DNA of 46,202 nt from Pseudomonadota bacterium (GTDB lineage Bacteria; Pseudomonadota; Gammaproteobacteria; Burkholderiales; Burkholderiaceae_C): positions 1 through 46,202 of the forward strand of contig JAUNHQ010000015.1 of the NCBI GenBank assembly GCA_030535425.1, in the 5' to 3' direction. Positions 8,311 to 16,299 of the stretch are shown here, in pieces (positions within the stretch are counted from its first letter, which is position 1; each line of letters opens with the position of its first letter). The notes under the pieces are model-generated. The model was not told where the DNA came from. It saw only the letters and a program-made list of their open reading frames with translations, and did not search any database. Made by a program: the position numbers and the translations under genes.

Positions 8311-9185
8311 GCCGCACCTCCGTGGCGGCGGCGCTGCCAGGCTTGCAGGCCGTTGATGACCAGCAGCATCACAAACGAGATCAGCAGCATGACCGCGGCC
8401 ACGGCGGTGGCGCCGGCGTAGTCGTACTGCTCCAGCTTGCCGATGATGATGAGCGGGGTGATTTCCGACACCATGGGCATGTTGCCGGCGATGAAGATGA
8501 CCGAGCCGTATTCGCCCACCGCGCGCGCAAAGGCCATGGCAAAGCCGGTCAGCAGGGCCGGGGCCACGGCGGGAAAGATGACGTGCCAGAAGGTCTGCCA
8601 GCGCGTGGCACCCAGGCAGGCGGCGGCTTCTTCCAGTTCTTTTTCGGTGTCTTCCAGCACGGGCTGCACGGTGCGCACCACAAAGGGCAGGCCGATGAAG
8701 ATCAGCGCCACCACGATGCCGCCGGGCTGAAACGCCAGCTGAATGCCCAGGGGTTGCAGGTACTGGCCCACCCAGCCGTTGTCGGCCAGGATGGCCGTCA
8801 GCGCAATGCCGGCCACGGCGGTGGGCAGGGCAAAGGGCAGGTCCACCAGCGCGTCCACGATCTTCTTGCCCGGAAACTCATAGCGCACCAGCACCCAGGC
8901 CACCAGCAGGCCCGCCACCACGTTCACGCTGGCGGCCAGCAGCGATGCGCCAAAGCTCAGCCGGTACGCGGCCAGCACGCGCGGGGCGGTCACGGCGTCC
9001 CAGAACTGCGCCCAGCTCATCGACAGGGTGGAGATGACCAGCGTGGACAGCGGGATGAGCACCACCAGGCACAGCGCAAACAGCGTGTAGCCCAGCGTCA
9101 GGCCAAAGCCGGGCAGCACGCGCCGTGTGCGCCGGCGCGGCGCGGCCTGCGCAGCGGGCAAGGCGGTGAGGGTGGCGGAGGTCAT
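8307..9185 (-). CDS. cysT: Sulfate ABC transporter permease CysT
   Basis: A 292-residue inner-membrane permease, partner of CysW. The first membrane segment is GYTLFALCLVVLIPLSTLVI; the EAA loop reads EEAAACLGATRWQTFWHVIF and is followed by ARAVGEYGSVIFIAGN, the CysT version of the motif seen in CysW. Order sbp-cysT-cysW-cysA on one strand is the usual sulfate importer operon. The 249-base gap before it contains element copy C and a GC-rich hairpin, so transcription from the sbp promoter would have to pass through both. Expression is normally CysB-dependent in related bacteria; no CysB site was assigned. Confidence 0.95.
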   Translation of the reverse strand: MTSATLTALPAAQAAPRRRTRRVLPGFGLTLGYTLFALCLVVLIPLSTLVISTLSMSWAQFWDAVTAPRVLAAYRLSFGASLLAASVNVVAGLLVAWVLVRYEFPGKKIVDALVDLPFALPTAVAGIALTAILADNGWVGQYLQPLGIQLAFQPGGIVVALIFIGLPFVVRTVQPVLEDTEKELEEAAACLGATRWQTFWHVIFPAVAPALLTGFAMAFARAVGEYGSVIFIAGNMPMVSEITPLIIIGKLEQYDYAGATAVAAVMLLISFVMLLVINGLQAWQRRRHGGAA

Positions 9186-9199
9186 GGGGAAAGGTTTAC

Positions 9200-9262
9200 T
9201 TCAAATTTAATAGCTGCTTGCACGCTCTGGACAAGCGCTAGCGGCATTTTTCGTTTTCAATG
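9200..9262 (+). repeat. Dispersed AT-rich element, copy C
   Basis: TTTAATAGCTGCTTGCACGC is followed by ACAAGCGCTAGCGGCATTTT. It differs from copy B at only a few positions in its centre. It lies between sbp and cysT. Confidence 0.6.
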
Positions 9263-9280
9263 AAAGATCCCCTCTTGGCC

Positions 9281-9301
9281 CCCTCCCCCTTTGGGGGAGG
9301 G
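9281..9301. repeat. GC-rich perfect hairpin (CCCTCCCCC/GGGGGAGGG)
   Basis: A perfect 9-base stem (9281-9289 with 9293-9301) around a TTT loop, between sbp and cysT. It lacks a T run on either strand, so it is not a standard terminator. Similar C/G-rich palindromes are scattered in other Burkholderiales as I recall them; it may be a mobile or transcript-stabilising repeat. Confidence 0.5.
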
Positions 9302-9434
9302 TTGGGGTGGGGGCCAGCGGCGCGGGCCAGACCTCTGCGATGAAGGCGGGCACGCCATGCGAGGCTTTCCATTCACCCGCCATCGGTTATTCGCCATCGT
9401 CAGGTGGCGGCCTGCACCGCACCGGCCGCGCGCC

Positions 9435-10436
9435 TTACTTGCCCGGCGTGTACAGCTTGTCAAACAGACCGCCGTCGTTGAAGTGCACTTTCTGCGCCTC
9501 GCCCAGCGAGCCGAAGTACTGCTGCACCGTGAAGAGCTGGATGGGCTTGAACACGCTGGCGTGCTTTTTCAGCACGGCCTCGTCGCGCGGGCGCAGGCCG
9601 TGGCGGGCGGCAATCTCTTGCGCCTCGGACGTGTACAGGTAGTCCAGATACGCCTTGGCCTGCGCCGCCGTGCCTTTTTTGTCCACCGTGCGCTGCACCA
9701 CGGCCACGGGGTTTTCGGCCACGATGGAGGCGCTGGGGTGCACGGCCTGCACCTTGCCCTTGCCAAATTCGCGCTCGACCGACACCACTTCGGATTCAAA
9801 GGTAATCAGCACGTCGCCCAGGTTGCGTTGCAGGAACATGCCGGTGGCGTCGCGCCCGCCGCGCGCCAGGGCGGGGACGTTTTTGTAGAGCTTGGTCACG
9901 AAGTCTTGCGCCTGCGCGTCGGTGCCGCCCTTGGCGCGCACCTGGCCCCAGGCGGCCAGATAGGCCATGCGGCCGTTGCCGCCGGTCTTGGGGTTGACCA
10001 CGATCACCTTCACGTCGGGGCGGGTCAGGTCGTCCCAGTCCTTGATGTTCTTGGGGTTGCCCTGGCGCACCAGAAACAGCATGGTGGAGGTGGTGGGCGC
10101 CGCGTCATGGGCGAACTTGCTGCGCCAGTCCTTGGCCACCACACCCTTGTCGGCCAGAAAGTCCACGTCGGTGGTGGTGTTCATCGTCACCACGTCGGCG
10201 GCCAGGCCGTCGGCCACAGCGCGCGCCTGCGCGCTGGAGCCGCCGTGCGACTGGTCCACCTTGATGTCCTGGCCGGTGGTCTTTTTGTAGTGCGCGGCAA
10301 AGGCCGTGTTGTAGTCCTTGTAAAACTCGCGCGCCACGTCGTACGAAGCGTTGAGCAGCGTGGTCTGCGCGGTGGCTGTGGCGGCGGCCGTGAAAGCCAG
10401 GGCCAAGGCCAGCGTGCGCAAAGCGGTTTTCTTCAT
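9435..10436 (-). CDS. sbp: Periplasmic sulfate-binding protein
   Basis: A 333-residue periplasmic protein that delivers sulfate to CysTWA. Signal peptide: MKKTALRTLALALAF to about residue 23 (ATATAQ). The mature protein begins TTLLNASYDVAREFY, the family hallmark, and contains DQSHGGSSAQARAV, which supplies backbone and Ser contacts to the anion, and VVNPKTGGNGRMAYLAAW. ATG 10436 gives the correct signal length; the frame extends upstream without conservation. It is the first gene of the sulfate operon and is divergent from dsbA; the 289-base space between them should hold both promoters. Whether it prefers sulfate or thiosulfate cannot be told from sequence. Confidence 0.95.
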   Translation of the reverse strand: MKKTALRTLALALAFTAAATATAQTTLLNASYDVAREFYKDYNTAFAAHYKKTTGQDIKVDQSHGGSSAQARAVADGLAADVVTMNTTTDVDFLADKGVVAKDWRSKFAHDAAPTTSTMLFLVRQGNPKNIKDWDDLTRPDVKVIVVNPKTGGNGRMAYLAAWGQVRAKGGTDAQAQDFVTKLYKNVPALARGGRDATGMFLQRNLGDVLITFESEVVSVEREFGKGKVQAVHPSASIVAENPVAVVQRTVDKKGTAAQAKAYLDYLYTSEAQEIAARHGLRPRDEAVLKKHASVFKPIQLFTVQQYFGSLGEAQKVHFNDGGLFDKLYTPGK

Positions 10437-10725
10437 GATGAGCAGTCCAAAACAATGCCGGCAGATGGCCGGCGCATAGGGCGCGAGTGTGCGGCGCGCG
10501 CAGGCAAACCCCAACGACTTTTTTCTTCTTTCCTTATGCCAAGCAGCCATCCATGGACAATGCGCGCACCGCTCGCGCCCGCCCAGCAGCAAAAGCGTGA
10601 AACCTTTCACTGCCTGGCCTTACACCCGCTGCGCCACGCATGGAACTTGCGCCCCGCGCCACAGCTCTGACCGCGCACGCAAGGCCTTTGCACAACATCT
10701 CTAGCCACAAGGAGCCATCTCTTTT

Positions 10726-11364
10726 ATGAAACGACGCCAATTCGCCCTGGGCGCTGCCGCAGCCCTGCCTGCTCTGTCTTCACTGCTGTCGCTGCCTGCA
10801 CATGCGCAGTCGGGGCCGGGCTACACCACGCTCAAAGAGCCCGCCCCGGTGGACACCAAGCCGCCTCAAATCGAAGTGGTGGAGTTTTTCTCCTACGGCT
10901 GCTCGCACTGCAAGAATTTCGAGCCCATCTTTCATGCCTGGAAAAAAGCCGCGCCGCAAGACGTGGTGGTGCGCATGGTGCATGTGGGCTTCAACAAGAG
11001 CTTCGAGCCGCTGCAACGCATTTACTACGCACTGGAAAGCATGGGCGAGGTCGACAAGCTGCATGCCAAGGTGTTCGACGCCCTGCAAACCCAGCGCAAG
11101 CGCCTGAACCAGCCTGACGTGCTGTTTGCCTGGGTTGCCGAGCAAGGCGTAGACCGCGCCAAGTTCGAGGCCGCCTACAAGTCCTTTGGCGTGGCCAGCA
11201 AGGTGCAGCGCGCCCTGCAGCTGCAAGAGGCCTACCGCGTCGAAGGCACGCCCGCGCTGGGCATTGGCGGGCGCTACTACACCGACGGCTCCATGGCAGG
11301 CGGTTTCGAGCGCATGATCCAGCTCACCAACAACCTCATCGCGCAGGAGCGCAAGCGCGGCTGA
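10726..11364 (+). CDS. dsbA: Thiol:disulfide interchange protein DsbA
   Basis: A 212-residue periplasmic oxidase that introduces disulfide bonds into exported proteins and is re-oxidised by DsbB. Signal peptide about 1-28 with a twin-Arg-like but probably Sec start (MKRRQFALGAAAALPAL...AHA). Active site FFSYGCSHCKNFEP has the CxxC as CSHC; the cis-Pro loop is VEGTPALGIGGRYY. The helical insertion lies between. Length is normal for betaproteobacterial DsbA. CACAAGGAG precedes the ATG by about a dozen bases. A clear terminator follows, separating it from lptA. Confidence 0.95.
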   Translation: MKRRQFALGAAAALPALSSLLSLPAHAQSGPGYTTLKEPAPVDTKPPQIEVVEFFSYGCSHCKNFEPIFHAWKKAAPQDVVVRMVHVGFNKSFEPLQRIYYALESMGEVDKLHAKVFDALQTQRKRLNQPDVLFAWVAEQGVDRAKFEAAYKSFGVASKVQRALQLQEAYRVEGTPALGIGGRYYTDGSMAGGFERMIQLTNNLIAQERKRG

Positions 11365-11385
11365 AAACGCCCGCCCTGCCCTTTT

Positions 11386-11408
11386 AAGCCCGCGCCAGCG
11401 GGCTTTTT
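11386..11408 (+). terminator. Rho-independent terminator after dsbA
   Basis: Stem AAGCCCGC (11386-11393) with GCGGGCTT (11398-11405), loop GCCA, followed by T residues. It ends the dsbA transcript, so the lpt-rpoN operon needs its own promoter in the 30 bases that remain or within the terminator region. Confidence 0.85.
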
Positions 11409-11439
11409 CATGTCCGTCAAGGACACCTAGGGGCGTACA

Positions 11440-12123
11440 ATGCCCATGACCCAACAAGCAAAAAACGTGCCCTTGACACCCCCCCTCTTCCCCCGCCTGG
11501 CTTGCCGGCTGCTGCCGGTGGCGCTGGCCGCGCTGGCGGCCACCCCTGTCTGGGCCGAGCGCGCCGATCGCAACCAGCCCATGCGCATCGAAGCCGATGC
11601 GCTGCGCTACGAAGACCAGAAGCAGCACTCCACCTTCACCGGCAATGTGGTCGTCACCAAGGGCTCCATCGTGATGCGCGGCGCACGCCTTGATGTGTGG
11701 CAAGACGCGTCAGGCAACCAGTTCGGCACGATGACGGGCGCCTCCGGGCAGCGCGCCTTTTTCCGGCAAAAGCGCGAGGGTCTGAACGAATTCATCGAGG
11801 GCGAAGGCGACACCATTGAATACGACGGCAAGGCCGACACCGTGCGCTTCGTGCGCCGCGCCGAAATGCGCCGCCTGGAAGGCGCACGCCTGATGGACGA
11901 AGTCAAAGGCAGCGTCATCGTCTACAACAACACCACCGAGGTCTACACCGTCGATGGCAGCGCCAAGGCGCCGGGCACGCCCTCGGCATCGTCCAGCGGG
12001 CGCGTGAGCGCCATACTGGCCCCGCGCGGCAGCCGCAACGCGCAAGCGCCTGCCGCGCCCGCTTCTGCGGCATCCGTGCCGCTGCGCCCGGCCACCACGC
12101 TGCCGCAGGGGACGGCGCAGTGA
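11440..12123 (+). CDS. lptA: Lipopolysaccharide transport periplasmic protein LptA
   Basis: A 227-residue protein forming the periplasmic bridge that carries LPS from LptBFGC to LptDE. Signal peptide to about residue 39 (TPVWA). The OstA-type jelly-roll domain starts at NQPMRIEADALRYEDQKQHSTFTGNVVVTKGSIVMRGARL and continues to GSVIVYNNTTEVYTVDG; the last 50 residues are a Pro/Ala/Ser-rich tail. Start ATG 11440 or 11446. Its stop overlaps the GTG start of lptB (GTGA). lptC, often directly upstream in related genomes, is absent from this position; dsbA is there instead. Confidence 0.92.
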   Translation: MPMTQQAKNVPLTPPLFPRLACRLLPVALAALAATPVWAERADRNQPMRIEADALRYEDQKQHSTFTGNVVVTKGSIVMRGARLDVWQDASGNQFGTMTGASGQRAFFRQKREGLNEFIEGEGDTIEYDGKADTVRFVRRAEMRRLEGARLMDEVKGSVIVYNNTTEVYTVDGSAKAPGTPSASSSGRVSAILAPRGSRNAQAPAAPASAASVPLRPATTLPQGTAQ

Positions 12124-12887
12124 CGCAGGCCCCCGCCAGCGCGGCGTCCAGCCGCTTGCAGGTGCGCGGGCTGCGCAAGAACTACGGCGCGCGCCGCGTG
12201 GTGCATGACGTCTCGCTGGATGTGCAAAGTGGCGAGGTTGTGGGCCTGCTAGGGCCCAACGGCGCAGGCAAAACCACGTCGTTCTACATGATCGTGGGTC
12301 TGGTGCGGGCCGATGCTGGCCGCATTGCCATCGACGGGCAGGAAGTGCAGCACATGCCCATCCACCGCCGCTCGCGTCTGGGTCTGTCGTATCTGCCGCA
12401 GGAAGCGTCCATCTTCCGTAAGCTCACCGTGGCCGAGAACGTGCGCGCCGTGTTGGAGCTGCAAACCGGCCCCGACGGCAAGCCGCTGCCACGCGCAGAG
12501 ATCGAACGCCGCCTGACCGAGCTGCTGGAGCAGCTGCACGTGCAGGACCTGCGCGACTCGCCCGCGCCCGCCCTCTCGGGCGGCGAGCGCCGCCGTGTGG
12601 AAATCGCCCGCGCGCTGGCCACGCAGCCGCGCTTCATCCTGCTGGACGAGCCATTTGCGGGCATTGACCCCATTGCCGTCATCGAGATCCAGCGCATCAT
12701 CGCCTTTCTCAAAGAACGCGGCATTGGCGTGCTCATCACCGACCACAACGTGCGTGAAACCCTGGGCATTTGCGACCATGCGGTCATCATCAGCGACGGG
12801 CGCGTGCTGGCCACTGGCACGCCGGCGCAGATCGTGGACAACCCCGAAGTGCGCCGCGTCTATCTTGGGGAAAACTTCAGGCTGTGA
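12120..12887 (+). CDS. lptB: LPS export ABC transporter ATPase LptB
   Basis: A 255-residue cytoplasmic ATPase powering LPS extraction by LptFG. Walker A GPNGAGKTTSF, Q-loop region LGLSYLPQEASIFRKLTV, signature LSGGERRRVEIARAL, Walker B FILLDEPFAGIDP and switch LITDHNVRETL are all intact and typical of LptB rather than of amino-acid importers. A short extra N-terminus (TQAPASAASSRL) precedes the domain. It starts with GTG overlapping the lptA stop, and its own stop overlaps the GTG of rpoN, so the three genes are translationally coupled. Confidence 0.95.
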   Translation: MTQAPASAASSRLQVRGLRKNYGARRVVHDVSLDVQSGEVVGLLGPNGAGKTTSFYMIVGLVRADAGRIAIDGQEVQHMPIHRRSRLGLSYLPQEASIFRKLTVAENVRAVLELQTGPDGKPLPRAEIERRLTELLEQLHVQDLRDSPAPALSGGERRRVEIARALATQPRFILLDEPFAGIDPIAVIEIQRIIAFLKERGIGVLITDHNVRETLGICDHAVIISDGRVLATGTPAQIVDNPEVRRVYLGENFRL

Positions 12888-14476
12888 AGCCCGGACTGTC
12901 GCTGCGCGTATCGCAGCATCTGGCCCTGACGCCGCAATTGCAGCAGTCCATCCGGCTGTTGCAGTTGTCCACGCTGGAGCTGGCCAGTGAAGTCGAGCAA
13001 ATGCTCGACGACAACCCTTTCTTGGAGCGCGACGACGACACCGCGCCGCGCGAGGAGTTTGGCCTGTCGCGCGCCGACACGCGCGTGAGCGAGGGCGACC
13101 GCATTCAGGAAGCCGCAACGGATGTTTCTTCGGATGGCGCAGGCGAGTCCAGCGCCGAAGCCACTTTGGAATCCGAAGCCCTGCTGCCCGACAACTGGGA
13201 CGGCGACGGCAGCGTGGACATGGCCCCGGACGATGGCGAGTGGGGCGGCGACGCCCCCGCGCGCACCGCAGGCGGCGAGAGTGACGACGAGCTGGACCCC
13301 GGCGAGCGGCCCGGCGCGCAGGAATCGCTGGCCGAGCACCTGCACCGCCAGGCCCTGGCCTTGCGCCTTTCGCCCGAGGACACGGCTGCGCTGCGCTTTC
13401 TCATCGAATCGCTCAATGACGACGGCTACCTGGAAGACAGCCTGGCCCAGCTGGCCGCCACGCTGACCGAAGACGACGACAGCATGGAGCAGCTCGAAGA
13501 GCTGGTGCACCGCTTCAGCCTGGCGCTGAAGCTGCTGCAATCGCTCGAACCTGCCGGTGTGGGCGCGCGCAACCTGGCCGAATGCCTGACGCTGCAACTC
13601 AAAAACCAGCAGACCGAGCGCGGCCTGACTGACGACCAGCAAGCCTGCATTGCCGTGGCCCTGAAGATCTGCGCCCAGCATGGGGCCATGGACTTGCTGG
13701 CCAAGCGCGACGTCAAAAAGCTCATGCAGCTCACCGGCGAGCCCGAAGACACGGTGCGCGCGGCCATGCAGCGCATCGGCCAGCTCGAACCCAAGCCCGG
13801 CCGCGCCTTTGCCGACGTGGAGCGCAACGCGATCGTGCCCGACGTCATCGTCACCAGCACTGGCAGCGGCGCCAACCAGCGCTTTCGCGTGCAACTCAAC
13901 CCCGACGTCATGCCGCGCCTGCGCGTGCACGAGATCTATGCCAACGCCCTGCGCGGCGGCAAGGGCGGCGAAAACCACCAGGCCCTCAGCCAGCGCCTGC
14001 AAGAAGCGCGCTGGTTCATCAAGAACATCCAGCAGCGCTTTGACACCATCTTGCGCGTGTCCCAGGCCATCGTGGAGCGCCAGCGCAATTTTTTCATCCA
14101 CGGCGAGCTGGCCATGCGCCCCATGGTGCAGCGCGAGCTGGCCGACGAGCTGGGCGTGCATGAATCCACCATCAGCCGCGTGACCACCGCCAAGTACATG
14201 GCCACGCCGCAAGGCACCTTCGAGCTCAAATACTTCTTCGGCTCGGCCCTGGGCACCGAAGCCGGCGGCAACGCCAGCAGCACCGCCGTGCGCGCGCTCA
14301 TCAAGCAGCTCATCGGCGCCGAAGACCCGGCCAAGCCCCTGTCCGACGGGCAGATTGCCGACATGCTCAAAGAGCAGGGCATCGACTGCGCGCGCCGCAC
14401 CGTGGCCAAGTACCGCGAAGGGCTGCGCATTCCCGTGGCCAGCCTGCGCAAGCACGCACTCAAGGCCGCGCCTTAA
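12884..14476 (+). CDS. rpoN: RNA polymerase sigma-54 factor
   Basis: A 530-residue sigma factor that directs polymerase to -24/-12 promoters with AAA+ activators. Residues 1-50 form the Gln/Leu-rich activator-interacting region (SLRVSQHLALTPQLQQSIRL); an acidic linker runs to about 150; the core-binding domain follows; the DNA-binding part contains the helix-turn-helix around ELADELGVHESTISRVTTAK and the RpoN box ARRTVAKYRE at about 503-512. The GTG start overlaps the lptB stop by four bases and gives the conserved N-terminus directly. The acidic linker is long. A hibernation factor gene often follows rpoN, but here a convergent gene does. Confidence 0.96.
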   Translation: MKPGLSLRVSQHLALTPQLQQSIRLLQLSTLELASEVEQMLDDNPFLERDDDTAPREEFGLSRADTRVSEGDRIQEAATDVSSDGAGESSAEATLESEALLPDNWDGDGSVDMAPDDGEWGGDAPARTAGGESDDELDPGERPGAQESLAEHLHRQALALRLSPEDTAALRFLIESLNDDGYLEDSLAQLAATLTEDDDSMEQLEELVHRFSLALKLLQSLEPAGVGARNLAECLTLQLKNQQTERGLTDDQQACIAVALKICAQHGAMDLLAKRDVKKLMQLTGEPEDTVRAAMQRIGQLEPKPGRAFADVERNAIVPDVIVTSTGSGANQRFRVQLNPDVMPRLRVHEIYANALRGGKGGENHQALSQRLQEARWFIKNIQQRFDTILRVSQAIVERQRNFFIHGELAMRPMVQRELADELGVHESTISRVTTAKYMATPQGTFELKYFFGSALGTEAGGNASSTAVRALIKQLIGAEDPAKPLSDGQIADMLKEQGIDCARRTVAKYREGLRIPVASLRKHALKAAP

Positions 14477-14501
14477 GTGGCGCGGCACCAAGCCGGGGCC
14501 A

Positions 14502-15377
14502 TTACAGCGCAGGCTTATCGCTGCGGTTGCTCAGGTTGGCTTTCAGCTCCGCGCTCATGGGCACGTTCAGCGGCAGGTTGCGGGGCGGGATGGGCTGCAC
14601 GAACCACTTGTCGTACAGCTTTTCAAACTGGCCGGATGCCATCATGCCGCCAATCACGTCATTTACCAGCTTCTTGAACGCCGGGTCATCCTTGCGCAGC
14701 ATGCAGGCGTAGGGCTCTACCTGCAAGGCATCGCCCACCACGTCGTACAGGTCAGGCTGCTTGGCGTTGGCTTTCAGGCCGTACAGCAGAATGTCGTCCA
14801 TGCCAAAGGCGGCGGCGCGGTCGCCCTCCACCATCAAAAAGGCGTCGGCATGGTCGCGCGCCAGGGTGATCTTCATGCCGATGTTCTTGTCAGCGTCATA
14901 TTTGCGCAGCACCTGCGCGTTGGTCGTGCCGGTGGTGCTGGCCACGGTTTTGTCTTTCAAGTCGGCGTAGTTCTGAATGCCGCTGGCTTTTTTCACCAGC
15001 AGGCGTGTGCCGGTGTAGTAGTGGTTGATGGCAAAGTCCACATCCTTGCCGCGCGTGGTGTTGTTGGTGGTGGAGCCGCATTCCAGATCCACCGTGCCGT
15101 TTTGCACCAGCGGAATGCGGTTGCCTGATGTCACGGCCATCCATTCCACGCGAATGGGCTTGCCCACTTGCTTGGACACGGCGTCGGCCACGGCCTTGGC
15201 GATATCTACCGCAAAGCCAATGGGCTTGCCCGGCGCCTCCAAATAACTGAAGGGCACGGACGATTCGCGGTACGACAGGGTGATCTTGCCGCTTTCGGCC
15301 ACTTTTTCCAGGGTGCCCGCGTGGGCCGCAAGGCTGGTGGCGGCCAGTGCGGCTGCGGCCAGTGTGCGTTTCATCAT
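14502..15377 (-). CDS. gltI: Glutamate/aspartate-type ABC transporter substrate-binding protein
   Basis: A 291-residue periplasmic binding protein (SBP_bac_3). Signal peptide MMKRTLAAAALAATSLAAHA; mature start GTLEKVAESGKITLSYRESS. The ligand-pocket segments SSVPFSYLEAPGKPIGF, AVTSGNRIPLVQNGTVDLECGSTTNNTTR and STTGTTNAQVL are typical of the GltI glutamate/aspartate group. ATG 15377 (or 15374) lies about ten bases after GAAAGG; the longer frame to 15413 is unlikely. No gltJKL genes adjoin, so the permease and ATPase are elsewhere. The symbol is assigned by similarity pattern only; ligand specificity is inferred. Confidence 0.85.
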   Translation of the reverse strand: MMKRTLAAAALAATSLAAHAGTLEKVAESGKITLSYRESSVPFSYLEAPGKPIGFAVDIAKAVADAVSKQVGKPIRVEWMAVTSGNRIPLVQNGTVDLECGSTTNNTTRGKDVDFAINHYYTGTRLLVKKASGIQNYADLKDKTVASTTGTTNAQVLRKYDADKNIGMKITLARDHADAFLMVEGDRAAAFGMDDILLYGLKANAKQPDLYDVVGDALQVEPYACMLRKDDPAFKKLVNDVIGGMMASGQFEKLYDKWFVQPIPPRNLPLNVPMSAELKANLSNRSDKPAL

Positions 15378-15498
15378 GGCAAACAACCTTTCTGCCGCCC
15401 CTGGCGGCACCATGTTTCACAGAAAAACGGGCATTGTGCCCAGACCCACCCGATACCCACCACAGGGTATGCACCAAGTTGCCATCACCTGCATGCAC

Positions 15499-15540
15499 AT
15501 GCGCCGCCAGGCCCTGACCCTGTTTCTGCCCTGCGCCGCA
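15499..15540 (+). repeat. Copy of the 5' end of the rlmL-like gene
   Basis: The run GCCCTGACCCTGTTTCTGCC and the six bases after it (26 identical bases in all, 37 with two mismatches) recur on the opposite strand at about 37072-37108, inside the start of the RlmL-like gene. Both read RQALTLFLPCAA. It lies in the gap upstream of rlpA and is probably a small duplicated fragment. Confidence 0.5.
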
Positions 15541-15606
15541 TGGCCGTCACCGCTGTTGCGGGCGCTTACCGCAGCCCATGCAAGCCCATCGCTAAAATCG
15601 CGCCCC

Positions 15607-16275
15607 ATGTCACCGAACACCTCTGCCGGTGCGCGCCACTGCTGCGCGCTGCCTGGGGCCAGCGTGACCCGTCTGCCAGCGGGCCTTGTAGGGTTTGTCC
15701 GCGCCGCTTGCGCGGCGCTGTTACTGGCGTCGGGACTTGCCCAGGCTCAGGAGGCGACCGACCTGCCCGCCCCTGCCCCTTCGCTCACCCAGCCATGCAC
15801 ATCCGCCAAGGCCGTGCATGACATGCGCTGCCCCAACTACACCGGCTTCAAAGCCCGCGTAGGCGCGCCTGCGCCCGTGCTCTCCCCTGACAACGCGCCC
15901 GCGCGGCTGGATACCCCATCCGTCGCCCCCACCGCACGCGCCGGACGGGTGCTGGGCAAAGGCGTGGCCTCCTGGTACGGTCCGGGCTTTCATGGCCGGC
16001 GCACAGCCAACGGCGAACGCTTCGATGAAAACGCGCTCACGGCTGCCCACAAAACCCTGCCTTTTGGCACACGCGTGCTGGTGCATAACCCGCGCAATGG
16101 CAAGCAAGTCGTGGTGCGTATCAACGATCGCGGTCCTTTTGTGCGTGGTCGCGTCATAGACGTCAGCCGCGCCGCCGCACGCGCACTGGGCATGAAGCAC
16201 GCAGGCCATGTGCCGGTAGAACTGCATGAAGCCCTGCCGCCAGGCCAATTCGAGCGTATCGCCAGCGCCAACTGA
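15607..16275 (+). CDS. rlpA: RlpA-like septal ring lytic transglycosylase
   Basis: A 222-residue exported protein with a double-psi beta-barrel domain, which in characterised relatives cleaves peptide-free (denuded) glycan at the septum. Signal peptide roughly 1-48 (AGLVGFVRAACAALLLASGLAQAQ). The domain runs from GKGVASWYGPGFHGRRTANG through ALTAAHKTLPFGTRVLVHNP to RINDRGPFVRGRVIDVSRAAA; the conserved Glu/Asp/His environment (GERFDE, INDRGPF) is present. There is no C-terminal SPOR domain, unlike E. coli RlpA. I chose ATG 15607 because it sits directly before the signal; the frame is open further up but contains the duplicated rlmL-like fragment. It converges with rlmJ. Confidence 0.82.
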   Translation: MSPNTSAGARHCCALPGASVTRLPAGLVGFVRAACAALLLASGLAQAQEATDLPAPAPSLTQPCTSAKAVHDMRCPNYTGFKARVGAPAPVLSPDNAPARLDTPSVAPTARAGRVLGKGVASWYGPGFHGRRTANGERFDENALTAAHKTLPFGTRVLVHNPRNGKQVVVRINDRGPFVRGRVIDVSRAAARALGMKHAGHVPVELHEALPPGQFERIASAN

Positions 16276-16299
16276 CTTGAAAGCGCCCCCACGCGCCTT

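Noticed and set aside
9307-10670. Long plus-strand frames rich in His, Gly and Gln running opposite sbp
   Set aside because: Typical antisense shadow of a high-GC gene; no family resemblance, and sbp is certain on the other strand.
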